Assembly: GCF_000224145.3 (NCBI RefSeq)
Contig: NC_020166.2
Location: forward strand, 4,182,939 to 4,246,938
Source of the DNA: Ciona intestinalis
Lineage: Eukaryota; Chordata; Ascidiacea; Phlebobranchia; Cionidae
Length of the DNA stretch: 64,000 bases
Reading direction: 5' to 3'
How positions within the stretch are numbered: the first letter of the stretch is position 1; the number at the start of each line of letters is the position of its first letter. The translations under genes and the position numbers were made by a program. Under the pieces are notes generated by a model, which had not been told where the DNA came from, did no database searches, and saw nothing but the letters and a program-made list of their open reading frames with translations. Below are positions 1 to 12,800 of the stretch, one piece after another.

Positions 1-503
1 GTGGTTCAACACATGCTTTATTTATAAGCAGCACTTAAACATCATCGAAATATCTGATAAACTATAAAAGGCTTTTAAAGGAAACCGCGCTTGGCTTGTG
101 TTACGTGCGTGGCATTTCTGCTGACATAACGTACATATTTAGTTCAAACATTACAAATTGTTCTGTGTTTTATACCATGACAATGTTTTTTGTATATCCC
201 TTTCGAAAAACAAAAGCAAAAGATCATATTATTTAAAAAAAGAGAGGGGAATCAACAGCAAAACATCAGCAGTAGGATTTATAAATTCAACATTCTTGTA
301 CTTGAGTGTCCCCCTCCTATACACATGTGATATACACAAATGACATAAATTGATTTCCGTATTTTTCTAAACAACATTGAAATTTAAAAGGCTCCTTCTG
401 GGTGATTTCCAATTTTTACTATAAGTAGGACCCCAACTTGTCAACCCTATGTATGGAATTAACACTACTACATTGCTGGTAACTATACGTTCCATTCCTT
501 TAG
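1..503. other. Upstream flank or intron; no exon recognised
   Basis: AT-rich sequence with no recognisable coding exon. The first supported exon of the downstream gene begins at 504 after an acceptor (ttcctttag, ending at 503) and starts in mid-codon, so at least one earlier exon, presumably with the start codon and signal peptide, lies here unrecognised or before the window. Confidence 0.5.
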
Positions 504-812
504 GACAAGATCCCTCTGATATTCAAAGGGTTCTGGTAGAAAGCTCCAACGACACAAACCTCAATGTTGATCTAAATGGAGGTGTTGTGACATCCGGTGG
601 AAGAGTGACCACAAGTCATGGTGGTTCATCATCATGGAGCGGAACTTCTGTGTCAACGGTCGGTTCGTCTTCACGTCGAGTTGTTAGCACGTCAGGTTTG
701 GCTTTAACTTCAAGTGGAGGTGCAAATGAGTTTGATGTTTCACCGAGTGTGGGTGGGTCATCAGCTATGGGAGCTGGAAGGACATCAGATATTGATTCAG
801 ATACACAAACCG
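504..812 (+). other. Ser/Gly/Thr-rich linker exon
   Basis: A 309-nt exon, acceptor at 503 and donor gtaag at 813, encoding about 102 low-complexity residues rich in Ser, Gly, Thr and Val with almost no hydrophobic core. It ends one base into a codon, the same phase used between the domains downstream. It is likely a flexible, possibly O-glycosylated spacer before vWA-1. Confidence 0.75.
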
Positions 813-3800
813 GTAAGCTCCATGCATAATGTTCTTGATATTAAATCCGGTAGTTTGTTCTGTCTTTATTGAATGTTATTTTGTTCCAGGCCGTTTTGTT
901 CAAGATTGCAAGAAAGCCCAAAAAACTGACCTGGTAGTTCTGACTGACGGTTCATGGAGTGTCGGGCCTCAAAATTTCAAAAAAATTCAAGCTTTTCTTG
1001 TGAGTCTTGTGGACGCTTTCAGCATCGGTTTTAACAACGTATTGATGGGATATGCTCAATACTCCGACGACGCAAGGTACGACTTTTTACAAAGAATAAT
1101 TACTTATCTTCAACCAAACGTAAATTTGTCTTCTTATTTTACCTAAATGTGATATAGTATAGTAGGGTGGGGGAATATGGGACACTTTTAGTACATATTA
1201 TCCAAATATTCAGATCCTGTTTTAAACAATTAACAACGGTCTGTGTCAGTCTTGAGGATACGGTTTTATAATTCTTAGAATGTTCTTTGCTTAATAGCAA
1301 ATGGGGCGAGAAAAAAGAAAGGAAAGGTGTCCTATCTCCACCTATCAAACTATATGTACATAGCACTGTAGAAATTTTTCGACCCTAAAAGTCATGGCGT
1401 GTAAAGTCTTGATGCTTTTATGTCACTTTATGAGCGAGTGACATTTATCTCCCTCTTTACGCACCCCGCAAACCGTATACAGTGTCAGCTCCAAAATAAC
1501 TGCTTTAATCTGATACCGTTATCCGCTTTTGTTGTCAAAAATCAAAACTTATCTCCAATTATGTTATAAGATATGCTTGTAAAGTTGCTCTCATACAGGT
1601 TGGTGCTAAGTTCGCTGGGATTATATAGACACTTATTTAAGGCGAATTTATAGTGGTTGTTGTGAACTACTAACCACTTTGCGTAATAGAAAAAAATGAT
1701 TTATTGAACATATTATTTAGTTACATTACGTTCCCACCAAAGTACAGTAAGAGGATTCTTAATAATATGTTACATTATAATTTCAACGGTGTCATTATTA
1801 TCATAAAGAACTATACAGTATAGGGTGGGGGAAGATGGGTCACCTTTTCGTCCTATTTTCTCGTCTTTTTCGGTGAAAAAAAAGAACATTCAAAGAATTA
1901 TAAAACCGTGTCCTCGAGACTTCCTTAGACCGTTGTTATTTTTTAAAGCACGATCAGAATATTTGGACATATTGTGCTAAAAGTGTGCCATCTTTCCCCA
2001 CAACTATATCATTTTAATTGAGATTTAAATTAACCTATATTACGAATATTATTTTAATTGAGACTTAAAAGATTCTTATTTTCAGAACTGAATTTAATTT
2101 AAATGAACACGTCACCAAAGATGACCTTATAAGGGCAATCAACCAAGTTCAATATAAGGGTGGAAACACCGCCACCGGAGGCGCTCTAGATTACATCCGA
2201 ACAAACCTTTTTACAAGTGAAGGAGGAACACGCAGGGGTAAGGTTGCTTGATTAAGTAATACATAATTTAGTATAGTATCACCTTTAGTCGCAGTTATAA
2301 AATAAACCGAAAGTAGTGAAGTGCTTAAAATACGACTGAACCGATTAGTGTAAATGGATTGCGAGATTAACTAATCGCTGTAAATTAGTTTTAATCAGCA
2401 TTACAAATAAATCCGTAAGTCTCCCGTTCTATCAATCGTGCAGGTGTCAAATTTTTACGGTCGGCGTCATACGAAGACGCATTTTCTCCCATAAACAAAA
2501 TAAATCACCTAATAGTTTTGGTTTGACCACAAACACACTTACGAACACAAACAATATATCATAAACTTTACGAAGAGTTTCAGTAGCTTATCGCTTTATA
2601 TCGATGTACCGCTGTATATCTTTTAATTTGGTCTATATCTCAGTGTGTCGGAACAAAAATATGCGCAGGCTAATTTCTATTATCGTGCACAGGAGTGTTG
2701 AAGACAGCCATTGTAATTACTGATGGAGAATCCATCTTGGATGACGTCACTGAGCCTGCAAGGATGCTCAAAGAAATTGGTGTCGAGGTGTTCTCGATAG
2801 GCGTCGCAGCAGCGCTAAGGTAGAGTAACTTGTAATACCTGTGCTTGGTTTTACATTATATTGACAGAAGAAGAATAAAGTTAAACGTATACAGTAGGAT
2901 GGGGAAATACGGGACACCTCAACTCTATTTTCTCGCCCCATTTAGTAGTAAACAAAGAACATTCAAAGAATTATAAAACTATATGCCCATGACTCCCACT
3001 GACCGCTGTTAATTGTTTAAAACACGGTCAGGATATTTGGATATTACGTGCTAAAGGTGTCGCATCTTCCCCCATCCTACCATATGTACTGTTTGTTTCC
3101 CTTTTATAAATAACATGAATCAGTCTTGAACAAAATATGGCTTCGCAATATTATAATATGAACTCAGTATATGGCAGAGTAAGACGGGACAGCTTTAGCA
3201 CTTAATATCCAAAAATCCTGATCGTACTTTAAGCAATTAGCAACGACTTATAAAAGTCGTATAAAAGGATACATGTCCCATCTTTACCCATATCCAAAAT
3301 ATGTTTCGTACATAGTTTCATTGCCATATAACAAATCCACTATAAATCAACAACCAACAACGTTATAGGTCGGAGTTGGAAGACATTGCTTCCTCCCCGG
3401 CAAGTGATCACGTGTTCTCCGTTGATAACTTTGACGACATCAAAAACATTAAAAATATTTTGCTCAAAGAGACTTGCAAAGCTGTTGGTGAGAATTATTT
3501 AAATATTTGGATATTGTATCTGAGAGAAGTTTAAACCTTAAATATTCCGGTTCTACCGGTTTTACACAACAGAGTAAACCATACATTTACCAAACCAGGG
3601 TTTTGTTCTATCATATTTTAACATAGCCATAGAGTTCTGTTTTTATGAATTCTGCGTGTAATTTTTGACTAAACCTTCATACTCTATGGACGTTACAATG
3701 CTCTTGTTTGTAGCTGTTTGTCGTAACTTTGAACCTCCTGAGCATGGGTCACTAAGATGCGACGATGAACCTTTCTTACATGGGACAACCTGTGTGTTCT

Positions 3801-6800
3801 CATGTGATGAACCGATGTTTAAGTTGAACGAGGTGGGGAGTGGTTTGCGTACCTGTCTTGCTGGTGGTGTATGGGACAAACAGGAACCGACATGCATACG
3901 TAAGCTCGTAAACTTTATATTGCCGTTTACCCTTGTTTGTTTTAGGTTTCGTTAACCCCAAAAGTTTTCGCCGACGCCAAATTAAATTTTAAAAGAGAGT
4001 CACGATACTGCACATTACTTTATCTTGCATATAAAACCACGGTTCTTTAGATATCTTTAGTAGGCTATGTTACAACTCCTATAAAATTTACGAAAGTAAC
4101 TCTTAAACATCTGTTAGCGGCGGTTTGCAACGCTTTGGAGCCGCCACCAAACGGCGCATACGAGTGCACAAACGACAATCTGATAAACAGCGTATGTCGA
4201 CTGCGATGTGAACCTGGTTACCAAGTTGTTGGAGAATCAAGTCCAAGATGCAAACCGGATAGTAGCTGGTCATCAAATGACGCATACTGCGAATGTAAGT
4301 CTAACAACCTTTCATTTTACCTTTAATAAAAAGAAACTAAGCTTACTTGACTTTTAACGGTTACGTGGCACAATAGTTATAGCACGCTTTCCCCTAGCCC
4401 AGAGGGTATGGATTCGTGGCTTGATGCTGCTACCATTATAGACGTGTTTATACCTGGCGAGACATGTAACGGAAGTTGTCCTGACCTCATTGGTTCCTTA
4501 TGGTGCTTGATGCGAATTCTCACCAATACGTAAAAATAAACTAAATTCCTTCTAAAATGGAGTTCTACATAAAGTTACATATATATACTATAAACATCTA
4601 TTTTGTTTAAATAAATTGTATTGTCTGCGAAGTCACGTGGACACTCGCATTCAGAATTCCCACTATAGGTCAATGTTGCGCGGGTTAACTTATACAAAGT
4701 GTCTATTCATTCGTAATATTTCGCTCTGTACAATGTTAAACACATCTGGGATACTCTAAACTTATTTGGTTCCCGTAAAGCCATTTAAATAATAACCTAA
4801 TCCAATTTCTGGGCGCTTGCGACTGCGAGCAGCATGACGTCACAAGCCGCACACAAACGATTGATTAAATCAAGATGGCGGCCAGAAATTTCGAAAGCGC
4901 AGCTTAAACGTAACAATTCGTAACAAACGTTTTAAAAAACAAATATTTGTGAGATTTGTACAATAGTTCTGTTTGTAGATATTTCTCTAAAAAAACATTT
5001 AAAATAGCTTTAAGTTAGAAAACTAATGATGCATATTATTTTATTATTTTATTTGTTTTAGTGGTCACGTGTGCGAGCCCAGTTGCCCCTGAGAACGGTT
5101 CTATGAGATGCACTCGTAATAGTGACTACCAATCCAAATGTACGTTTGAATGTGACCGTGGTTTTGAACTAAATGGAGCAAAAAGATCAGTTTGTGAAAG
5201 AAGTGGCGAGTGGTCGATTCCTTTTCCTTCATGTTTACGTAAGTACGAAACAAGGAATTTAAATGTAGTACGTTGTGAGGAGATGAAACACCTATTCTTT
5301 CTATTGTCTCGTCTCATTTGGTAGTAAAAAAAACCCGTATCCCTACGACTTACAGACCGTTGTTAATTGTTAAAAACACGATCAGGATATTTGGATATTA
5401 TGTGCTAAAGGTGACCCGTCTTCCTACCCTATTGTATTACTAAAGTAATTTTGCTTACACCTGTGTTGCAGGTATCGTTTGTCGGAATCGTCTCCTGCTT
5501 GAACACGGCTCAGTAACTTGCTCGAAATCGGAAAACTTCGGATCAAAGTGTGACTTTTCGTGCCAGACCGGTTACGAACTGCTTGGTTCGTCCCACGCGA
5601 CTTGTGGTCAACGTGGCAGTTGGGATTTCTCCCGGGAGAGTGATCTACCCCTTTGTGAACGTAAGTAAGACAAGTTAACATATTTTTCATTTCGTTAAAT
5701 GGGTACTGAAAATTCAGGAATCAGTTGTGCCAGTCCTGATTTGAACGATCATGTTACTCGAGAGTGCACAGACGGGAATTGGTACGGTAGCGAATGTAGC
5801 TTTAGGTGTGAGAACGGATACAATCTTATCGGTGCGGGTCGTACTTCATGTAGAGGCAGCAGATCTCCTGCGGATTGGACAGAACAATCTCCAGCGTGTA
5901 CACGTAAGCGATTACATCACTATCATCAGAGCAAAAGCTCCTAAAGATTAATCGGCCTAAACAGAATTGCTCACATTTTTTAAAACAGTCTATATTCTGG
6001 TGCGATTTCTAATCGAAATAAAACACCAGATATTCAATGATTTAAAATATCCTTAATTTTTAACAGTTGTCACTTGTCCTGAGCTGGAGGCTCACTCGAA
6101 CGGAGACATCGAATGTACAGCAGAATCAAATTTTCGATCTCGTTGTACTCTTACTTGTCACCTGGGCTATGAAGTAAAAGGAACAAATCTAATCACCTGC
6201 GGAGCAGCAGGGCGATGGAAGGGAAAACTGGGACACTGCTCAAGTAAGTTGTTTTTGGAGATTTGTTGCCACATATGGATCAATTTCCGTCGAACATAGC
6301 TGTTGAGCACGTATATATAGCCTAGTTGCCATGTATTGTAGGCACACTTTTAGCATATATTATCCAAATGGGTTTATATTTCTTTGACGAATGTTTTTTT
6401 ACTACCAACTGGGACGAGAAAATTTAATAAAAAGGTGTCCCATTTTACCCACCCTACTATATGATTTTTAAAGCAGTATTTCAAAATATACAGAAACATA
6501 TAAATATTTGCGCCTAGCACGAATTCACTCATCCATCCAATAGAACTTTTATAGCTACCAACGCCAAAGAATAATATTTTACAAACATGTTGGGTCAATT
6601 TTTTCGCGTTGCTATTAAACAAGTGTTTTAAAACTGTGGAGCGAAAGAACATTTTACATAAAAACGAAATGTTGTTAATTTATTTGCGACTTGAACCAAT
6701 CTTCCTCCCTTTTTTTTTATATATTCTGGGTGCGATAATATTTCGGCGGAGGGTATAATGAATAGTTAATTAATAGTTATACACCGGAAGGTATAATTTT

Positions 6801-9800
6801 TTCGTAACTAAGCCGACTAAAAGATCAACCACAATGATTTAGAAACAAAATTGTTCTGTCTGTTGTTGTTAGTTTTAAACCACAGCCTCGCAGGAACAAA
6901 TATATTGCAGTGAATTATATAGAATATGCAGAATTAATCTTTAAAAACGTCCATAATAGCAAGTTGGTGTGCTCGCTTATAGTAAACAGACATTATGTTG
7001 GGGTAGACCATGATTTACTTCAGGAAACGCAGGCGGGATTTGGTTCTTGCGGTAGCTGACGAAACAAAAGCCTTTGTGTTCTAGATTTAGATTTTGGCGT
7101 AGTTCGCCATAAAGAAGCAAACTATTTTACTTCGTGAACAATAAACCGCCTGTGAGTCAAAAAAGTTACGAACGTATCGAAAAAATGCGGTTGCTCCAGG
7201 CTACATTTTGTCAGTTACGCCATTGGTTTATTAGGCAGATCAACACACGTAATTCCCTCTGGCTAATGAACGACGAACTTTGAGTTAACATCTCTTACCG
7301 GTCGTTCGAGTTTAAAATTTAGAAATTTGTTTCCCTAAACCTAAACTTTCGAGGTAACGATTGGACGCATCACTGCTAATTTCGTCACGCTTCAATAAAC
7401 AAGTAAAAACACCTCCTACGCATTTTGCTAGCTTACAACAGTGCTACCACAGGAATGTGTTTTTCGATTTTCGTAAAGCCTCCCAGCGTTCGTGTGTTGC
7501 GTCACAACGAGGATCGTGGTTCTGATCAAACTTAGCATGACCATTTGTTTGTTAAGTTACGAATATAGAACAGGTTTTAAAGTTAAAAAAAAGGAGCCGA
7601 ATCTGGATATAATTTACTTTAGTTATTAGATGATTAAGCAGTTTGCATAATTTTAAACAATTTAAAGTATGGTCTCCCGGAAAAATAGTTCGCTTCGGCT
7701 GACTGCTTCGTTTTTTAGGCTTTCATTCTTTCGCGGTTCGAAAGATGGTAAGACTAGATAGTGCCCAATTTCAAGTAAACACATTACCCTTTCACTGGGA
7801 GATTTTCTCCTGTCGTCCTGCGGTCGCACTGCCCTGTCGGAGATTTTTTACCAAGTTCAGTATATTGTGTATAGCTATCACGCCAGACAACGAAAGCTGG
7901 CGGTCGTGATCGCGCTGACGGTGCCAGCGAGGTACGAACCTGTTATAAACCTTATCGCTACATCTCGAGACACAGAATGAGAAGGATTACGCATGAAAAT
8001 AAATATTAAATTCCATAGTTTTATGACATCGCCTGAAGCTTGTTCCCATCGCATACGCGTATACACTTATTTGGGCAAAGAATATAAACTAGCATATCGT
8101 GTTTAACAGAGCTTTTTATTCAATACCATTTATTTTGCTGGATATATGCTTGTAATAATCTGTGCATTGATAACAATGTTATTTCTGATTTATATTAAAT
8201 CACATCGATCCGTTGGTATAAGTTCGCTTATAATCTGGAATCGCTTGTTGATCCACCAGACACATAGACTGAGCAAATTGAGTCTGTTTTTCTGATCTAG
8301 TGGAGCGTGAATAAATGACCCCTCTAATATGAACAGACTGAACTTGTCTGTACCCACGTTTCGCAGTATTCTGACATTTGCATTTTCGCCTGGAGAAAGT
8401 AGCCGAATCAGCACATACAAGAGTTTCGTTTACCCTACTCTGCGCAAACATATACTGCTGTCAAATTTTGCAGTAAAATGTACTATTGTATACTTTTGGT
8501 AGCACTAGTGGATTATTTAACCCTTAAAACTGAAGTTACCACTCGGTCAACACTGCGTAATCCTTTTAAAAGAAGCAGACGACGGACCGCAGAGTTGATG
8601 AGGCGTGACGAGAAAGCGGAATATTTTCTTCCTTTTTTCGTTTTCTTTTTAACCAAAATTGCCACGTTAACATATCCAGCGCAGTTTAGGGAAAGAAGCA
8701 TATGAGGTGTAACGTATTACACAGTGGAAGTTAAATAGAAAAATAAAATAGTTTATTTTAACGTATATTAAAGTATAAGCAATTTTATTTGAAGCAATAG
8801 ACACTTAATAAGGTTAGGTAGAGGTGCAGTTTCCAGGAAAAGATGACTTAGTTTACAAAAAATAATAAATAGGGATAAACCAGATCCACGTCGTTATTAT
8901 CGAATAAAATATTAAACGAGGCGTCCCAATATGCACTGTGGATCTTGTCCTATACTTGTCGGGCGCAGCTACAATTAATCAGTATCGACAAGATCTCTCA
9001 GTGGGTATGGACTGCTTACACTCAGCAGTATCAGCCAAAACGCCATGTACAATTGAAATTACCCCAGCATGTTATGCACTTAAACTAGGAGTGACCGAAA
9101 AGAAGGATCTGTTTTTCATTTTCGGTGCGACGTAGTCATTTAGATTTTATATTCGAATATTTAACATCGACTTTTATTTTGTACCCACGTCACATGACGA
9201 ATTAAATTTTCAACAGAAATCATCTGCGAAGAATTGGAGTTGTTTCATCATGGGAGCGTCTCTTGCACCGACGACACCAACTATGGTTCGGAATGCACTT
9301 ATACATGCGACACGGGTTACCAACTCAGCTCCGGGTCAAAAGTCAGACGATGTCAAGATAATCATTTGTTCGACGGACTGGCAGCGTTATGCACAAGTTC
9401 GTTTTTATTACACCCGTGTTTATTTTTCTTACTATTTTGTAAATACAAATAAATCACATAGTTAAATACAGCCAGACCAGATGTAGTCTGACTATGCTCA
9501 AATTCACATTGAATTACAACTATAAAAATTTCCCTTTCCAAACAGATAAACAAAGTTCCCGCCATATTATAAAAATCAGCCCAGCCTTACCATATAAGGC
9601 GATATTCCCACCTCGAACCGTCATGTCGTTTCCAACCTCATAAGGTTATATTTAAATTTAGTTAAACAGTGTTTCGCCGTCGCTCCCCCGCTAAATGGAG
9701 AAGTCGAATGCAGCGATGGAACAAACTTTGGTTCGGTTTGTCAATTCACGTGTAGCCCTGGATATGAACTCTCGCTGGAGGAACGTGTTACTGCGTTCGA

Positions 9801-12800
9801 GCGAAGATGCGACAGTGACGCTCGTTGGACCAACACACAACCTTCGTGTAGACGTATGTGTATTTTTATGTATAGTGTTGTGGGGGAAGACGGGACACGT
9901 TTAGCACATGATATCTGAACATCCTGATCGTGTTTTAAACAATTATTACCGGTCTATGGGAGTAGTGAGGATACCGTTTTAAAATTCTTTGAGTGTTATT
10001 TGTTTACTACTAAATGGTACGCAAAATAGAACGAAAAAGTGTCCCGTCTTACCTCACCCTACTATATTAATACCATATTTAAAACGTTTATTTTTGTTGG
10101 TATAGACGTTGATTAGGGTGTATATTCTTTTCGTTTTGTTTTCAATTGAAATTTATAACACATTAAGATAATATTTACGTCAAAATTTATTTAGTAAGGT
10201 GCGACATGTTTTTATACCGCTTTTTTATTAGTAAACAAAAAATAATTTTTTAACATTTCTCGGCAGTTGTGAAATGCCCGACGTTGCTGCAACCAGTTAA
10301 CGGTATAGGAAGGTGTTCTGACGTCGACAACCACGGTTCAATCTGCCAATTCCATTGTCACGCTGGCTACGAGCTGGAAGGCTCGGTAGAGAGAACATGT
10401 CAAGCAAATCGCCAGTGGACGGGAGAGGAAACGCGTTGTCTCCGTGAGTGTTCCTTGCTGTTTCATAAACAAATATTTGTGATTTGTGTTGTTTACCACA
10501 ATCCATATAATATATCGACACAATACGATGCCTCAAACTAAAATCGGGAAAAAATATTTTCAGTTATAAGATGTCCGGGGCTCTCACCCCCTTTACATGG
10601 TTCTGTAATTTGTGGAGATCAAAATGATTTAACCGACGCAGAAACAGAAAACCAGGCCGATGGATATGGGACCACGTGCTTTTACAAGTGTGACGTGAGT
10701 CGTCTGATATTAATAAAAAAGTAATGCTGCAGTAAATATGTGAGTAGTGGTATTAACATTACGTTACACCGTATTGTGCAGGTATGCACATTTCCAGTCT
10801 GTATAAATACCTTTTAACTATAGTAGCTAAGTCGTGTTTGCTTATACAGGCGGGCTACTACTTGGTTGGAAGCCGAGCAAGAACTTGTGAACGAGATCGT
10901 GATTGGAGTGGCGTGGAATCTACTTGTTTACGAATCACGTGTCCTATACTGGAACAACCATTACACGGAAGTGTGACGTGTACACAAAGTAACGAATATG
11001 ACTCCAGATGTACTTTCGCTTGTGATGTAAGTACATGTAGCCCATTGGGGATTTTAGATGGGTATTGTGACATATATAACGTATAAAATATTTTACAGCT
11101 CGGATACACACTTCATGGTGGAGATGCGACAAGGTCATGTCAATTAAATTATCTGTGGAGCGGAACCGAAGCGGTTTGCCAAAGTAAGTTTGCTGTGGAC
11201 GCGTAGTCTATGAAAGAGAACACCCGTGTTATAACGACTGATAAATAAGTTGCATTAATTCATTTGCTAGCCTACCATACTTTCGAAATCATGTTTTTGT
11301 GTTCGACCTTTGTTTTTTTTTATTTGCTATTGTTTATTCCTAATTTCTTCAGTCATAAGATGCGAAAACATATTCGCTGACCAACATACGTCAATGACGT
11401 GCACCAGCGGAAACCGGTATGGATCTATATGTACGTTCAAACCGCAACTTGGTTATGAGCTGATCGGCGAAACCGTTGTCGAGTGTGGAGAAAATGGCGG
11501 CAACCACCCCAACCCGATTTCCAGCAGTGAGTTATATCTCGTTTGTTAATAAGAAAAAATAAAAAAAAACAAATCAAAATCAAGAGAAATATGGAAATGG
11601 GTCAATATGGCTGAAATTAGGAAAAAAATATGTGTAAAATACCGTTTAAAAATTATATTTATATAAAGCTACGTGGTAAAGAAACTAGCGGAGCCTGTTA
11701 ATTTTGTTAGGTTAACTACTAATTGCAGAATACTATAGACACTAAATATTTATATGTTTTTGTCCCATTTCGCCCCACTTTGCCGTTTTGCGATATATTG
11801 TTTTCAAACTTGGGAAGGTTTATCGGCATACGTTTTGATTTTTGAAGCATTGGTCAAAACGTGTGTCCCATCATACCCCACCCTACTATATATTATAATG
11901 TTTTTAAGGAATTGAGTGTCAACCAATGGATGATCCAGACAACGGGATCGTCACCTGTTCCAATAACGAATACTTTGATTCTACATGTACATTCACTTGC
12001 GATGTAAGTGACCTACCCGTGCATGGTGTTTTCAGATATTAAAAATAAAAGGGTTTCCTTTTATTGAGAGATGTATTACGTATTTGTGTTAAGTTATGAA
12101 CAAACATTGCAGTACGAAAGTCATAAAAATTTAAACAGTGCTTAGCGAGTGACGTCGAACACTTTGTAATTTTTGACTGACTTATCGAATTATAACCGTC
12201 CTTTGTGTCTGGTAGTAAATACGCTTTACTTAGTGTTTGTAACAAAAAGTGGGAAATACCCATTTACCAACACTGTATTGCATGAGCATAACACATACGA
12301 TCCTATTACTTCCCGCGACATATCATAAAAACGAGAATCGTATGGCAACCTTTGTTAAGTACGGTATGACAATAAACGATAACTTATGTTACAGGAAGGT
12401 TATGAACTTATTGGTAGCGTTGCACGTACCTGCCAAATGAATAAACGCTGGTCAGGAGAAATAGTCACATGCAGACGTAAGTAGATCACATTTACAACAC
12501 AAAGTACACAACCAGCACAGTAAAAATAATTGTTTTCTCTGTTAAGAAATCACTTGCACTGAGCTACTACCACCCACACATGGCACAATATCTTGTAGCC
12601 AAAGAAACACGTTTCGATCTACTTGCACATTTTTTTGCGAAGTAAGTATGAATGAATGTGAATGTAACACACCCACGAAATCACTTTGATTGAAAGGTTT
12701 AATTAAAGTAGCAGCACCTGCCTCTAACCCAAAGGTTATGGGTGCAAATCTGGTCGCTGCTACCACATATGTGTTGCTACCACATTTTGGATAGAAATTT

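Larger units (their letters stand above)
890..3487 (+). other. vWA domain 1 (five exons)
   Basis: Exons 890-1076, 2086-2237, 2693-2819 and 3369-3487 join in frame into one von Willebrand A domain. The metal-ion site is complete: DGSWS after the first strand, the Thr in GGNTATGG, and the Asp in [14 protein letters not shown] and the HVFSVDNF ending match the A domains of collagens XII/XIV. An intact MIDAS predicts metal-dependent ligand binding. Two of the introns carry GGGTGGGG-type MITEs. Confidence 0.9.
3714..10443 (+). other. CCP modules 1-9, one exon each
   Basis: Nine whole-module exons, each flanked by phase-1 introns: 3714-3899, 4118-4294, 5062-5238, 5472-5660, 5718-5903, 6067-6243, 9217-9396, 9662-9853 and 10267-10443 (177 to 192 nt). 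Each has six cysteines in the pattern C-PxxG-C-C-x-FxC-GY-RxC-W-C. CCP 8 reads in frame only from the acceptor at 9661, not from the cag at 9669. The donor of CCP 7 (gttcgt at 9397) is weak. Phase-1 symmetry lets such exons be duplicated or skipped without breaking the frame. Confidence 0.88.

Noticed and set aside
158..343. Possible start exon of the CCP-collagen gene
   Set aside because: The 61-residue frame lacks a convincing signal peptide and a donor in the needed phase; the true first exon cannot be identified.
8478..9135. Possible additional exons in the 3-kb intron after CCP 6
   Set aside because: No CCP cysteine pattern, no good acceptor-donor pairs in phase, and CCP 6 joins CCP 7 in phase without them.
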